Assembly (NCBI GenBank): GCA_028826165.1
Contig: JAPDFW010000064.1
Span: 186,001 to 250,000 of the forward strand
DNA: 64,000 nt
DNA from: Anaeramoeba ignava
Taxonomy: Eukaryota; Metamonada; Anaeramoebidae
Direction: 5' to 3'
The first letter of the stretch is position 1. Each line of letters begins with the position of its first letter. Under the pieces are notes generated by a model. The model was not told the DNA's origin and ran no database searches. It saw nothing but the letters and a program-made list of their open reading frames with translations. Shown piece after piece: positions 10,293 to 20,267 of this stretch. Both the position numbers and the translations under genes were made by a program.

Positions 10293-10690
10293 TAAAATAG
10301 AAATTAATAATAATTTATTTATAATTTATTTTAAAATTATATCAAAATATTTAGAAAATTGATTAAAACCTTAATATTTATTATTTCAAAATTTATATTT
10401 TATTTATTAAAAATTTTAATATATTTTTATTTCAAAATTTAAAATATAAATTAATAATAATTTATTTATAATTTATTTTAAAATTATATCAAAATATTTA
10501 GAAAGTTTATTAAAACCTTAATATTAATTATTCCAAAATTTATATTTTATTTATTAAATATTTTAATATATTTTATTTCAAAATTTAAAATAGAAATTAA
10601 TAATAATTTATTTATAATTTATTTTAAAATTATATCAAAATATTTAAAAAGTTTATTAAAACCTTAATATTAATTATTCCAAAATTTATG
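10289..10690. repeat. Tandem repeat with a 146-147 bp unit in a divergent promoter region
   Basis: Two full copies and most of a third. The landmark ACCTTAATAT recurs at 10368, 10515 and 10661, and ATTAATAATAATTT at about 10303, 10450 and 10596. Copies differ at only a few positions, far fewer than expected if old. It fills the space between the divergent RCC1/F-box/Arf and V-ATPase G genes and encodes nothing. Confidence 0.9.
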
Positions 10691-10709
10691 TTCCTTTTTA
10701 CCTTCTTTT

Positions 10710-10762
10710 TATTTTTTTCATTTTTTTCATTTTTTCATTTTTTTCATCATTTTCATCATTTA
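10710..10762 (+). promoter_or_regulatory. TCA/T-tract upstream of V-ATPase G
   Basis: Series of T runs with TCA, finishing TTTTCATCATTTTCATCATT, a few bases upstream of the start at 10775. Confidence 0.45.
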
Positions 10763-10774
10763 ATTTTTTTTCAA

Positions 10775-11225
10775 ATGCAATCAACAGATCCAAATATTAA
10801 AAGACTTCTTCAAGCAGAACAAATTGCAGCTCAATATATTGAAGAAGCCGAACAAATTAAAACTGAAAAAATTAAATCAGCAAGAACAAAAGCACTTGAA
10901 GAAATATCAGAAATTCGAGAGAATGAAGTTCGAAAATTTGAAAAATTCAAAAAAGAAGTAATTCAAAATATATGCTTTAAAATCATTTCTTAATCTCTAA
11001 CTTTATTCTTTCCTTCTTCAATTTTTTATTTCAAATGGGATATAGCATTTGGGATCTACTTCACAAATTGAAGAAAAATCACAAAAAGAAACTGAAGAAG
11101 CAATTAAGAAAATTTTATCTTATGCTGATAAGAATCGAGATACTGTTATTGATTTATTGTTAAAAAAGGTCGAAGATGTTGATATTTCTTACCAAGACCC
11201 AAATAATGAAGAAAAAAAAAAATGA
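10775..11225 (+). CDS. V-type proton ATPase subunit G
   Basis: Peripheral-stalk subunit of the vacuolar proton pump, pairing with subunit E to hold the catalytic head. Exons 10775-10957 and 11046-11225 (intron 88 bp) give 120 residues, close to the family's usual ~118. The N-terminal helix has the family pattern: IKRLLQAEQIAAQYIEEAEQ, then many Lys and Glu and KALEEISEIRENEVRKF. The second exon adds the C-terminal coiled helix (SQKETEEAIKKILSYADKNR, then DTVIDLLLKKVEDV). The ATG at 10775 was chosen because the longer in-frame extension to 10688 is a Phe-rich translation of the promoter T-tract. Donor GTAATT and acceptor ATATAG; the frame is exact. A single-copy-looking housekeeping gene without damage. 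Confidence 0.92.
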
Positions 11226-11914
11226 CTCACTTTAAATTTTCTTTTATGAATTGAATTAATTCTATTACAATTTTTAATTTCAAAAATAATAAAATTTTTT
11301 CCAAATCAACTTTTTTTTTTAAATTTGATTAAATTCAAAATCAAAATCAAAATTAAATTAAAATTAAAATCAAAATCAAAATCAAAATCAAAATCAAAAT
11401 CAAAATCAAAATCAAAATCAAAATCAAAATCAAATTCAAAATCTAAATTAAAATTAAAATCAATTTAAAAATCAAAATTAAAATCAAAATCAAAATCAAA
11501 TTCAAATTCAAAATCAAAATCTAAATTAAAATCAAAATCAATTTCAAATTGAAAATAAAATTCAAAATGAAAATCAAAATCAAAATCAAAATTAAAATTA
11601 AAATCAAAATTAAAATCAAAATCAAAATCAAAAATCAAAATTAAAATTAAAATCAAAATTAAAATCAAAATCAAAATCAAAATCAAAATCAAAATCAAAA
11701 TCAAAATTAAAATTAAAATCAAAATAAAAATCAAAATTCAAATTCAAAAATTAAATCTGTTTGATTAATGTTGTGAAAACAGCAATGATTTATTTCGAGA
11801 ACTTGAAAAAAAAAAAATTGAAAAAAGTAAAAAAGTAGCAAAAGAAACAAATGTTTCTCCAAAAAAAAAAACTCAAAAAAAAAAAGAAAATTGAAAAATT
11901 GTTAAATTGATGAA
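11226..11914. repeat. Convergent spacer, mostly AAAATC/AAAATT hexamer repeat
   Basis: 11335-11745 is nearly pure hexanucleotide repeat; the minus-strand ORF over it (Ile-Leu repeats) is a shadow. The only non-repetitive part is 11760-11897, which holds a Lys-rich exon-like ORF. Confidence 0.85.
11784..11894 (+). other. Orphan exon-like Lys-rich ORF
   Basis: After a possible acceptor (AAAACAG|C at 11782), 36 codons run NDLFRELEKKKIEKSKKV to a TGA at 11892-11894. There is no in-frame ATG and no partner exon upstream apart from hexamer repeat. It could be the last exon of an unseen gene, an exon remnant, or chance. The highly basic tail would suit a nucleolar or chromatin protein, but nothing assigns it. 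Confidence 0.25.
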
Positions 11915-13901
11915 TTAATTTTCTAGTAATTGTTTGATAGCAGATGGTGTTTCTGGATCTTTTAAATGTTTTGTACTGTATTTTAATGCATTAATCAAAG
12001 CCTCTTGTTTAGGTTGAAAATTTAGTAATGAATTAAGACATGCTTTAATCATAATCGGAGATTTTTTAGCAAATGCTCCATTTTTTTCAATATGATCATA
12101 TAAAATAATGCAACCAACCATTCCTCTTAAACAAAATAAGTTTATTTTTTGGTTGTCGAACCTTTTCATTTTTAAATATAAATTTTAATTATAATTTTAA
12201 ATTATAATTATAATTTTAATTTTAATTTTAAATTATAATTATAATTTTAATTTTAATTTTAAATTATAATTATAATTTTAATTTTAATTTAAAATTATAA
12301 TTATAATTTTAATTTTAATTATAATTTTCAGGATTTTCATTTTAATTTTAAATTTAAAAAAATTTAATTTTATGATTCTAATTTTCGATTTAATAAAAAT
12401 TATTAATTACTTTCTTGAATTCAACCAAAGAATCAAAAATATTTTAAGCATTGGAGAAGGTTTGAAAAATAAACTTCAGGAACTTCATTCTATTTTAAAT
12501 TTAAAAAAAATTCAGAAAATAAATTTTTATGATTTGAAAATTTCTTTCTAAAAAAAAATTATTTAACTTTTTTCCAAATTCAAAAAGAAAAAATAAATCA
12601 AATAAAAAATTATTTAAATTTTCATTCCAAATTCAAAAAGAAAAAAAATAAATAAATAAACAAATAACTAAATAAATAAATAAATAAACAAACCTTGAAA
12701 CAACACGACGATAATAACTAAAATCATTTTGAAAAGTTGTATTATGCATCTTAATATCATCAAAATCAAGAACCAAATCAATAACATCACCAAGTTGTTT
12801 TGCAAGAGCTTGCTGACTCACAAGTCTATCTTTAGCTTCATCACCTCCTTTAACACATAATTGACCCAATAATAAAGGAACAAGTTTTTCTAATTAATTT
12901 TAATTTTAATTTTAATTTTAATTTTAGTTTTAATTTTAATTTTAAATTTTATTTTTAATTTTAATTTTAATTTTAATTTTAATTTTAATTTTAATTTTAA
13001 TTTTAATTTTAGTTTTAATTTTAATTTTAATTTTAATTTTAATTTTATTTTTAATTTTATAAATGAATTTTGATTTTAATTTTGATTTTAATTTTAGTTT
13101 TAATTTTAATTTTAAATTTTATTTTTAATTTTAATTTTAATTTTAATTTTAATTTTAATTTTTAATTTTAATTTTAATTTTAATTTTAATTTTAATTTTA
13201 ATTTTAATTTTAATTTTAATTTTAATTTTAATTTTAATTTTAATTTTAATTTGAATTTTAATTTTAATTTTAATTAATTTTAGTTTTAATTCGAATTTTA
13301 TTTTTAATTTTAATTTTAATTTTAATTTTAATTTTAATTTTAATTTTAATTTTAATTTTAATTTTAATTCTAATTTTATTTTTAATTTTAATTTTAATTT
13401 TAATTTTAATTTTAATTTTAATTTTAGTTTTAATTCGAATTTTATTTTTAAATGCAAATTCAAATTCAAATTGAAATTATTCGATTTTTTCTGAGTTTAT
13501 TTTTATGTACCAATTTGATTTGAAAATAAGAAAATTTCTCCTAATTCTTGAACTATAGGAAGAACAGCATTCCAAGCTTTTGTTTCTGTATCTACATTAG
13601 GACTAGAAATTGCTTGTCTAACTTCATTCGAACAGTTTGGAAGATTTCGAAATCGATTCAAAAAATCAGGTCCTTGTTTCAAAACATCGCTAACTTGTTC
13701 ATAAACAGTTGTTTCTTCTGTTGTTTTTGGTCGAGCATCTTTTATTTATTATTTTTTATTTATTTTTTATTATTTTTTATTATTTTTTATTATTTATTTT
13801 TTAAAATAAAAGGAGAATGTTTTGTATTTTTTACTTTCAAGATCAAGAAAAATATCAAGTGGTTCTTTTGTTGATGAAAAATATCTAAGTAATTGACCCA
13901 T
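11915..13901 (-). CDS. CYRI/FAM49 family protein (Rac1-binding), damaged copy
   Basis: CYRI proteins bind active Rac1 and oppose Scar/WAVE-driven actin protrusion. Exons by similarity (complement): 13901-13835, 13738-13511, 12889-12694, 12489-12411 and 12161-11915. The start MGQLLRYFS has Gly2 for N-myristoylation, as in the family. Exon 3 holds QALAKQLGDVIDLVLDFDD and NDFSYYRR, including the Arg pair that contacts Rac1 in human CYRI-B. The last exon has the C-terminal signature MVGCIILYDHIEKNGAFAKK and ALKYSTKHLKDPET. Exon 4 is only readable with three missing single bases: in family frame it gives VPEVYFS, PSPMLK, then DSLVEFKK. About 35 residues expected before the last exon are not found, and the splice phase there does not match. 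Either a pseudogene or a badly read gene. Confidence 0.75.
12181..12360. repeat. ATAATTATAATTTTAAT repeats in a CYRI intron
   Basis: About four imperfect units of roughly 50 bp between the last two CYRI exons, exactly where coding sequence for about 35 family residues is expected. Confidence 0.7.
12890..13510 (-). repeat. CYRI intron expanded by AATTTT hexamers
   Basis: 621-bp GT...AG intron, of which about 12894-13460 is hexanucleotide repeat. ORFs across it (Leu-Lys or Ile-Lys repeats) are shadows. Confidence 0.85.
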
Positions 13902-13907
13902 TTTTTT

Positions 13908-13937
13908 TTAAGAAAAGAAAAAAATGAAAAATGATTT
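13908..13937 (-). promoter_or_regulatory. TCA/T-tract upstream of CYRI
   Basis: Minus strand reads ATCATTTTTCATTTTTTTC shortly before the ATG at 13899-13901. Confidence 0.4.
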
Positions 13938-14090
13938 TTTTGAAAATATTTTTTTTTTTAATTTTTTTTCCCATTTAATTTGCAAACCAAAATCAATTTC
14001 AATTTCAATTTCAATTCCAAAATCTAAATCAATTTCAATTTCAAAATAATTTCAATTTCAAAATTGTTTTTTTTTGATTAAAAAAAATTT

Positions 14091-14123
14091 TTTTTTTCAT
14101 TTTTTCATTTTTTCATTTTTTTC
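14091..14123 (+). promoter_or_regulatory. TCA/T-tract upstream of the alpha-mannosidase
   Basis: Four T-run/TCA units run directly into the start codon (TTTTTTTCATG), leaving almost no other leader. If transcription starts at one of the TCA elements, the mRNA leader is only a few to about 30 nt. Confidence 0.5.
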
Positions 14124-17100
14124 ATGAGATTTTCTCATTTTTTAATAATTTTATTACTTATAACAATGAATTTTGCAAAATTTCCACGAGACATGAAATA
14201 TCGTGTTCCTCGTGCAAAAAAATATTTAGAATTCATTCAACCTAAAACAAGAAAATATACAATAACTTCAAATACTATAGAATCAGCTCATAATGAACCT
14301 GGAGCATTTAAATTTCCTACTAATTTATCTTGGAATCCTACTCAAATTGTTGCTTTTGGTATTCACGCTTCTTCTTTTCATTATTTTAAATCTACTTTAT
14401 CTGTTCCAAATAATTGGAATATTTCTGGACTTGATAATTTAGAAATTGTTATAAATATAACTCCAAATTTCCAAGTTGAAAATACTTGGGATGATACGTA
14501 AATGCCAATTTATATTTATATTATTTAAATATTTTGATTTATATTATTTAAATATTTATATTTATATTATTTAAATATTTATATTTACATTATTTAAATA
14601 TTTATATTTATATTATTTAAATATTTATATTTATATTATTTAAATATTTATATTTATATTATTTAAATATTTATATTTATATTATTTATATATTTATATT
14701 TATATTATTTATATTATTTAATTATTTATATTTATATTATTTAAATATTTATATTTATATTATTTAAATATTTATATTTATATTATTTAAATATTTATAT
14801 TTATATTATTTAAATATTTATATTTATATTATTTATATTTATATTTATATTATTTAAATATTTATATTTATATTATTTAAATATTTATATTTATATTATT
14901 TAAATATTTATATTTATATTATTTAAATATTTATATTTATATTATTTAAATATTTATATTTATATTATTTAAATATTTATATTTATATTATTTAAATATT
15001 TTGATTTATATTATTTAAATATTTATATTTATATTATTTAATTATTTATATTTATATTATTTAAATATTTATATTTATATTATTTAAATATTTTGATTTA
15101 TATTATTTATATATTTATATTTATATTATTTAATTATTTATATTTATATTATTTAAATATTTATATTTATATTATTTAATTATTTATATTTATATTATTT
15201 AAATATTTATATTTATATTATTTAAATATTTTTGATTTATATTATTTAAATATTTATATTTATATTATTTAATTATTTATATTTATATTATTTAAATATT
15301 TATATTTATATTATTTAAATATTTATATTTATATTATTTAAATATTTTGATTTATATTATTTAAATATTTATATTTATATTATTTAAATATTTATATTTA
15401 TATTATTTAAATATTTTGATTTATATTATTTAAATATTTATATTTATATTATTTAAATATTTTGATTTATATTATTTAAATATTTATATTTATATTATTT
15501 AATTATTTATATTTATATTATTTAAATATTTATATTTATATTATTTAATTATTTATATTTATATTATTTAAATATTTATATTTATATTATTTAAATATTT
15601 TATTTATATTATTTAAATATTTATATTTATATTATTTAAATATTTTGATTTATATTATTTATATATTTATATTTATATTATTTATATATTTATATTTATA
15701 TTATTTATATATTTATATTTATATTATTTAAATATTTATATTTATATTATTTAAATATTTATATTTATATTATTTAAATATTTTGATTTATATTATTTAA
15801 ATAAAAGATTTCCAGCTGGTCCTGAAGGTCGTGTTTGGGTTAATGAGAAATTAGTTGGTGCTTATGATAATGAACATAATAGAATCTTACTCAAAAATTT
15901 ATTTCCTTCTAAAACTCGAAAATTTGATATTGTTCTTGCTATGTTTTCAGGAAGAGTTACAGCACTTCATACAATTCCTCAATTTTCATTAAATTATATT
16001 GATTTACAAACCCAATCACTTTATAGAGATTTGAGTGTTTGTATTGATCTTATTGAAGTTTTAAAAGATGAAGACCCATCAAAACAAGTTTTACTTAATG
16101 CAATTGATGCTGTTGTTTTGAATATTGATGTAAATTGTTTTTTCTTCTTTTATGGAAATTTGATCTAGTTTAAATTGATTAGTTTGCATGCTTTTTTTTT
16201 ATGTATTTATTTGTGATAGATTACCGAAGAATTAAATCCTCTTCCTGTTATATATCCAAAAGAATATATTAGAGATCCAAGTCATGAAAAATTTTACAAT
16301 TCAATTCCAAAAGCTAGAAAAGTTTTTGAAGAAATAATCAGAACAATTTGTTTCTCAACCAAGAGAAAAATCAGATATACTTATGCAATATTTGTCTCAA
16401 AATTTAATTGATCAAACAAAACCATCTGTAGCTTGCATTGGACATTCTCATATTGGTAGATTTCTCTTTCTCTCATTTCCATTTTAAATTAATCATTTTT
16501 TTTTGTTCTTATTCATTTTCAGATCTTGCTTGGTTATGGCCTTTTTCAGTTACAAAACATAAAATTGTAAATACATTCTCAACACAATTAAGATTACTTC
16601 ATCAAAATCCAAATTATATTTTTTTACAATCTTCTGCACAAGCATATAAATGGGTTGAACAGAATGTATCAAAATTATTTATTTATTTTTTTGATAATTT
16701 TTATTAATATTCATTATAATTATAGATACCTGAACAATTTAAAGAGATTAAAAATATGATAAAACAAAACAGATGGGAAGTTGAAGGGTAAAATAAATTT
16801 AAAATTAAAAAAATTAAAAAAAAAATATTTACTTTTTAATTTAGTTCTTCTTGGGTTGAATTTGATTCAAATATTCCAAAGTAAACATTATTAAATTTAG
16901 CAAAAAAAAAATGATAATATAATAATTCAAAGTAATTTTCTTACTCTCTTTTAAAGCGGAGAAAGTTTGTCTAGACAAATTCTCTTTGGAAAACGTTATT
17001 TTCGTAAAAAATTTGGAGTTGATACAAAAACGCTTTGGCTTCCTGATTGTTTTGGTTTTTCTGCCTCTCTTCCATCTATTCTTGCTGCTGCAAATATTGA

Positions 17101-20100
17101 ATATTTTATTACAAGCAAAATTTCTTGGTCAGAATATAATAAAGTACTTTCATTCAACTTCTATTGACACTCAAAAATAAGGGAATAATTTATAATTTAT
17201 CATTTTTGATTTTAGTTTCCTTATCAAACATTTAATTGGGTTGGATTAGATGGAAAATCTTCAGTTTTATCAAAATTTATTTCAACACCTTCAAAATGGG
17301 GATTTTCAACATGTATTTTCTCCAAAAAAAAAAGCAAATTATATATTTCATTTCATTTTATTTATTATAATTAAATTGATAATTTTTTTATCCAAAAAGA
17401 TAATGCATTAATGACTATAGAAGAAATTGATAGAATTTGGAAAGAATTTAACCACAAAAATATTTTACAAGATATGCCACTACTCACTTTTGGATATGTA
17501 ATTAAGTCATCAAAATTGAGAATATAAAAACAAACCAAAACAAAACAAAATTTTTTGCTTTGCTTTGATTTGCTTTATTTTTAGGGTGATGGAGGCGGAG
17601 GACCAACACAAAAAATGTTGGATACTGCATACAGATTAAGTGGAAATTCTTTTATTAACAATTCCCAAAATCAAAATGAAATTTCACCTTTAAATTTTCT
17701 TCCTTTACCTAATTTCCCCAAAGTGAAAATGACAAAAATTTCCGATTTAATGAATTCTTTATCAAGTATTAAACAAGAATTTCCAGTTTATGATGGTGAA
17801 TTATATCTAGAATATCATCGGTATTCATAATAAAAATTAAAATTAAATTTAAATTTAAATTTAAAATTAAAATTAAAATTAAAATTAAATTAGAGGAACT
17901 TATACATCTCAAGTAAAAGAAGAAAAAACAAAAAAACAATTCATTTCCAGATTTATATTCTTTCTTTCTTTCTTTTTTATTGCATTAATTTAAATAAATA
18001 CTTATAGGCCTGGATTAAAAGATTTCATCGAAAATTTGAGATTAGTTTGCATAATCTTGAATTTCTTTGTTCGCTTTCTTCACTTTTTTCTACTTTAAAT
18101 TTAGTTGATAACCAATTTATCTATCCAAAAAAGGAAATTGATTTATTATGGGAGCAATTATTACTTTTTGAATTTCATGATGTTTTACCAGGTTGGATTT
18201 TAAACATTTATTTTTGTGAATAATTGAATATTATATTCTAAAAAAAAAAATTTATCAAAACATACTTTTTTCTTTTTTGATCGGGAAATCAGGAACAAGT
18301 GTACATGAAACATATGACGAAATTCATCAAAAAATTCCATCAATCAAAGAAAAAATTCACGATATAAAATCATCAGCTCTTCAATTTATATTTAATTTAA
18401 TTGACAGAAAAAAATTTCAAAATCCATTAGTTTTACTTAATTCTCTTTCTTGGAATAGAAGTGATCCAATATTATATAATGAAATTCATTCAGATTTAAA
18501 TTTGGATAATTTTGAAGTTCCTTCTTTTGGATGGACTGTTGTTGAAAATCCATTTGAATCAATTAATTCAAATGAATCACTTACATCAAATGATCCAAAC
18601 CCTTTTGATTTAGTTTATAAAGAAGCAGATTTCCATTTATCAATTAATAAACCTCAAAATAAATCATCTGTTTCAAAAATCAATGATACTTATTATTTAA
18701 AAAATGATTTTTGGATTCTTCAAATTAATATGAATGGAGAAATTATTTCTTTATTTGATCAGAAAAATGGTCGAAATGTTCAAGCTGATGGACAAATATT
18801 AAATAAATTTAGATTATTTCAAGATCGGTAAGTGTTTTTTTTTTAGAAAACAAAAACAAAAACAAAAAGAAACTAATTTTTTAATTATTTTAAAAAAAAA
18901 ACACAACAAAAACATAAACAAATTATATTATATTATATTATTTTATATTATATTATTTTATATTATTTAAGGCCTATTCAATGGTATAATTTGATTAAAA
19001 AATTTTTTAAAATCATTTTCATTTTAATTTCTAATTTTTAATTTTTAATTAATTTATTTTATTAGGGATGGTAAATTTATAAAAATTAATACAAATTAAA
19101 TTTATAAGAATTTATCAAAATTAAATTATATAAATTTTAGCTTGGGATATAAATCTATATTATAATGAAATGGAACTTCCAGGACCAAAATGTATATCAA
19201 TAGAGCCTATTTATGAAAATAATGCATGTGGAGTTCAAGTTTTTTGGCAATTTCCACAAGTCAAAGATCATCCTGATATATCAAAAATAACACAAAAAAT
19301 CATTTTATATTCAACAAATCCACGAATCGATTTTATTACAGACGTATCTTATTATGAACATCATAAACTTTTAAAGGTTGATTTTCCTGTTAATATAAGA
19401 TCTCAAACAGCAACATTTGAAATACAATTTGGTCATATTTCAAGAAATACTCATTGGAATACTCAATTTGATATTGCAAAATTTGAAACTATTGGTCATA
19501 AATTTGTTGATCTTTCTGAACATGGATATGGTGTTTCATTAATTAATGATTGCAAATATGGTTATAATATTCATTCCAATATTATTCAGTTAACTTTAAT
19601 TAAATCATCAACTCAACCAGGTTAATTTCTTTTCAAAATTAAATTTTAATATTAATTTTAATATTAATTTTAATTTTAAATTAGATTTAATTGCAGATAG
19701 ATTACAACATTTCTTTACATATTCTTTAATTCCACACAAAAATTCTTTTCAGGAATCAAGAATAATTCAAGCAGGTTATGAAATGAATTATCAAATACAT
19801 GTTTCTAAACAATATCCTTTATCAGGAAAAATAAATTCTTCATTTTCTTTACTTCATTGCTCTTCTCCATCTGTTATTATTGAAACAATCAAAAGAGCAG
19901 AAGATTTTGAAAACTCTTTTGTTCTTAGAGTTTATGAAAGTTATGGTGGTCATAGTTTTAATTCAACAATTTTTGTCTCAGATTTATTTCCTTTAAAACA
20001 AGTTAAAGTTATTAATTTAATTGAAGATGATATTTTATTAGAAAAAGATTTGAAATTGCTTAATTTTCAATTTGATTCTTCAAAAAATTCATTCTCTTTT

Positions 20101-20178
20101 GATATTTCTCCTTTCCAAATTTTAACTTTTCTTTTAGATTTTGAAAAATCAAACAAAATTGAAGAAAATTTAAAATAG
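14124..20178 (+). CDS. Alpha-mannosidase, GH38, MAN2C1/Ams1 type, 17 exons
   Basis: Zinc glycosidase cleaving alpha-mannose from glycans. Exons: 14124-14497, 15808-16129, 16220-16455, 16523-16665, 16726-16787, 16845-16880, 16957-17143, 17216-17312, 17400-17497, 17585-17820, 17893-17911, 18008-18191, 18293-18827, 18972-18983, 19066-19070, 19141-19620, 19697-20178. All phases agree and total 1,168 residues if one extra base is removed in exon 3 (near 16350). Catalytic marks: GHSHIDLAWLWP (zinc ligands His and Asp), WLPDCFGFSASLP (nucleophile Asp), GDGGGGPTQKM, and FEFHDVLPGTSVHET (zinc His). The WDAWD motif depends on a 5-nt exon. The C-terminus has the beta-sandwich motif LRVYESYGGHS. MAN2C1 relatives are cytosolic or vacuolar without a leader, yet this one starts with a signal-peptide-like stretch (RFSHFLIILLLITMNFA). 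Vacuolar/lysosomal delivery is inferred. Confidence 0.92.
14498..15807 (+). repeat. Mannosidase intron 1 filled by a ~24-bp AT repeat
   Basis: 1,310-bp intron made of about 50 copies of a unit reading roughly TATTTATATTATTTAAATAT, with a recurrent variant in which ATATTTATAT becomes ATTTTGATTT. Contains only A and T apart from that G. Confidence 0.95.
18972..18983 (+). other. 12-nt microexon of the alpha-mannosidase
   Basis: GCCTATTCAATG flanked by AG (18970-18971) and GT (18984-18985). It contributes Arg-Pro-Ile-Gln and two bases of the next Trp codon. Phase-consistent with both neighbours. Confidence 0.8.
19066..19070 (+). other. 5-nt microexon of the alpha-mannosidase
   Basis: GGATG between AG (19064-19065) and GT (19071-19072). 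It joins TG upstream and CT downstream to spell TGG GAT GCT TGG GAT, giving the Trp-Asp-Ala-Trp-Asp seen at this place in MAN2C1 proteins. Without it the frame and the motif are both lost. Confidence 0.85.
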
Positions 20179-20267
20179 ATTTTGTTTGACTTTTTTTTAG
20201 AAAAGAAAAAAAAGAAAAAATATTTTTTTTTGTTCCACTTTTTTTTTGTTCCGTTTTCGTTAATTAG

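Noticed and set aside
10688-10774. Upstream start for V-ATPase G
   Set aside because: It adds a Phe/His-rich leader from the promoter tract; the ATG at 10775 gives the normal family length.
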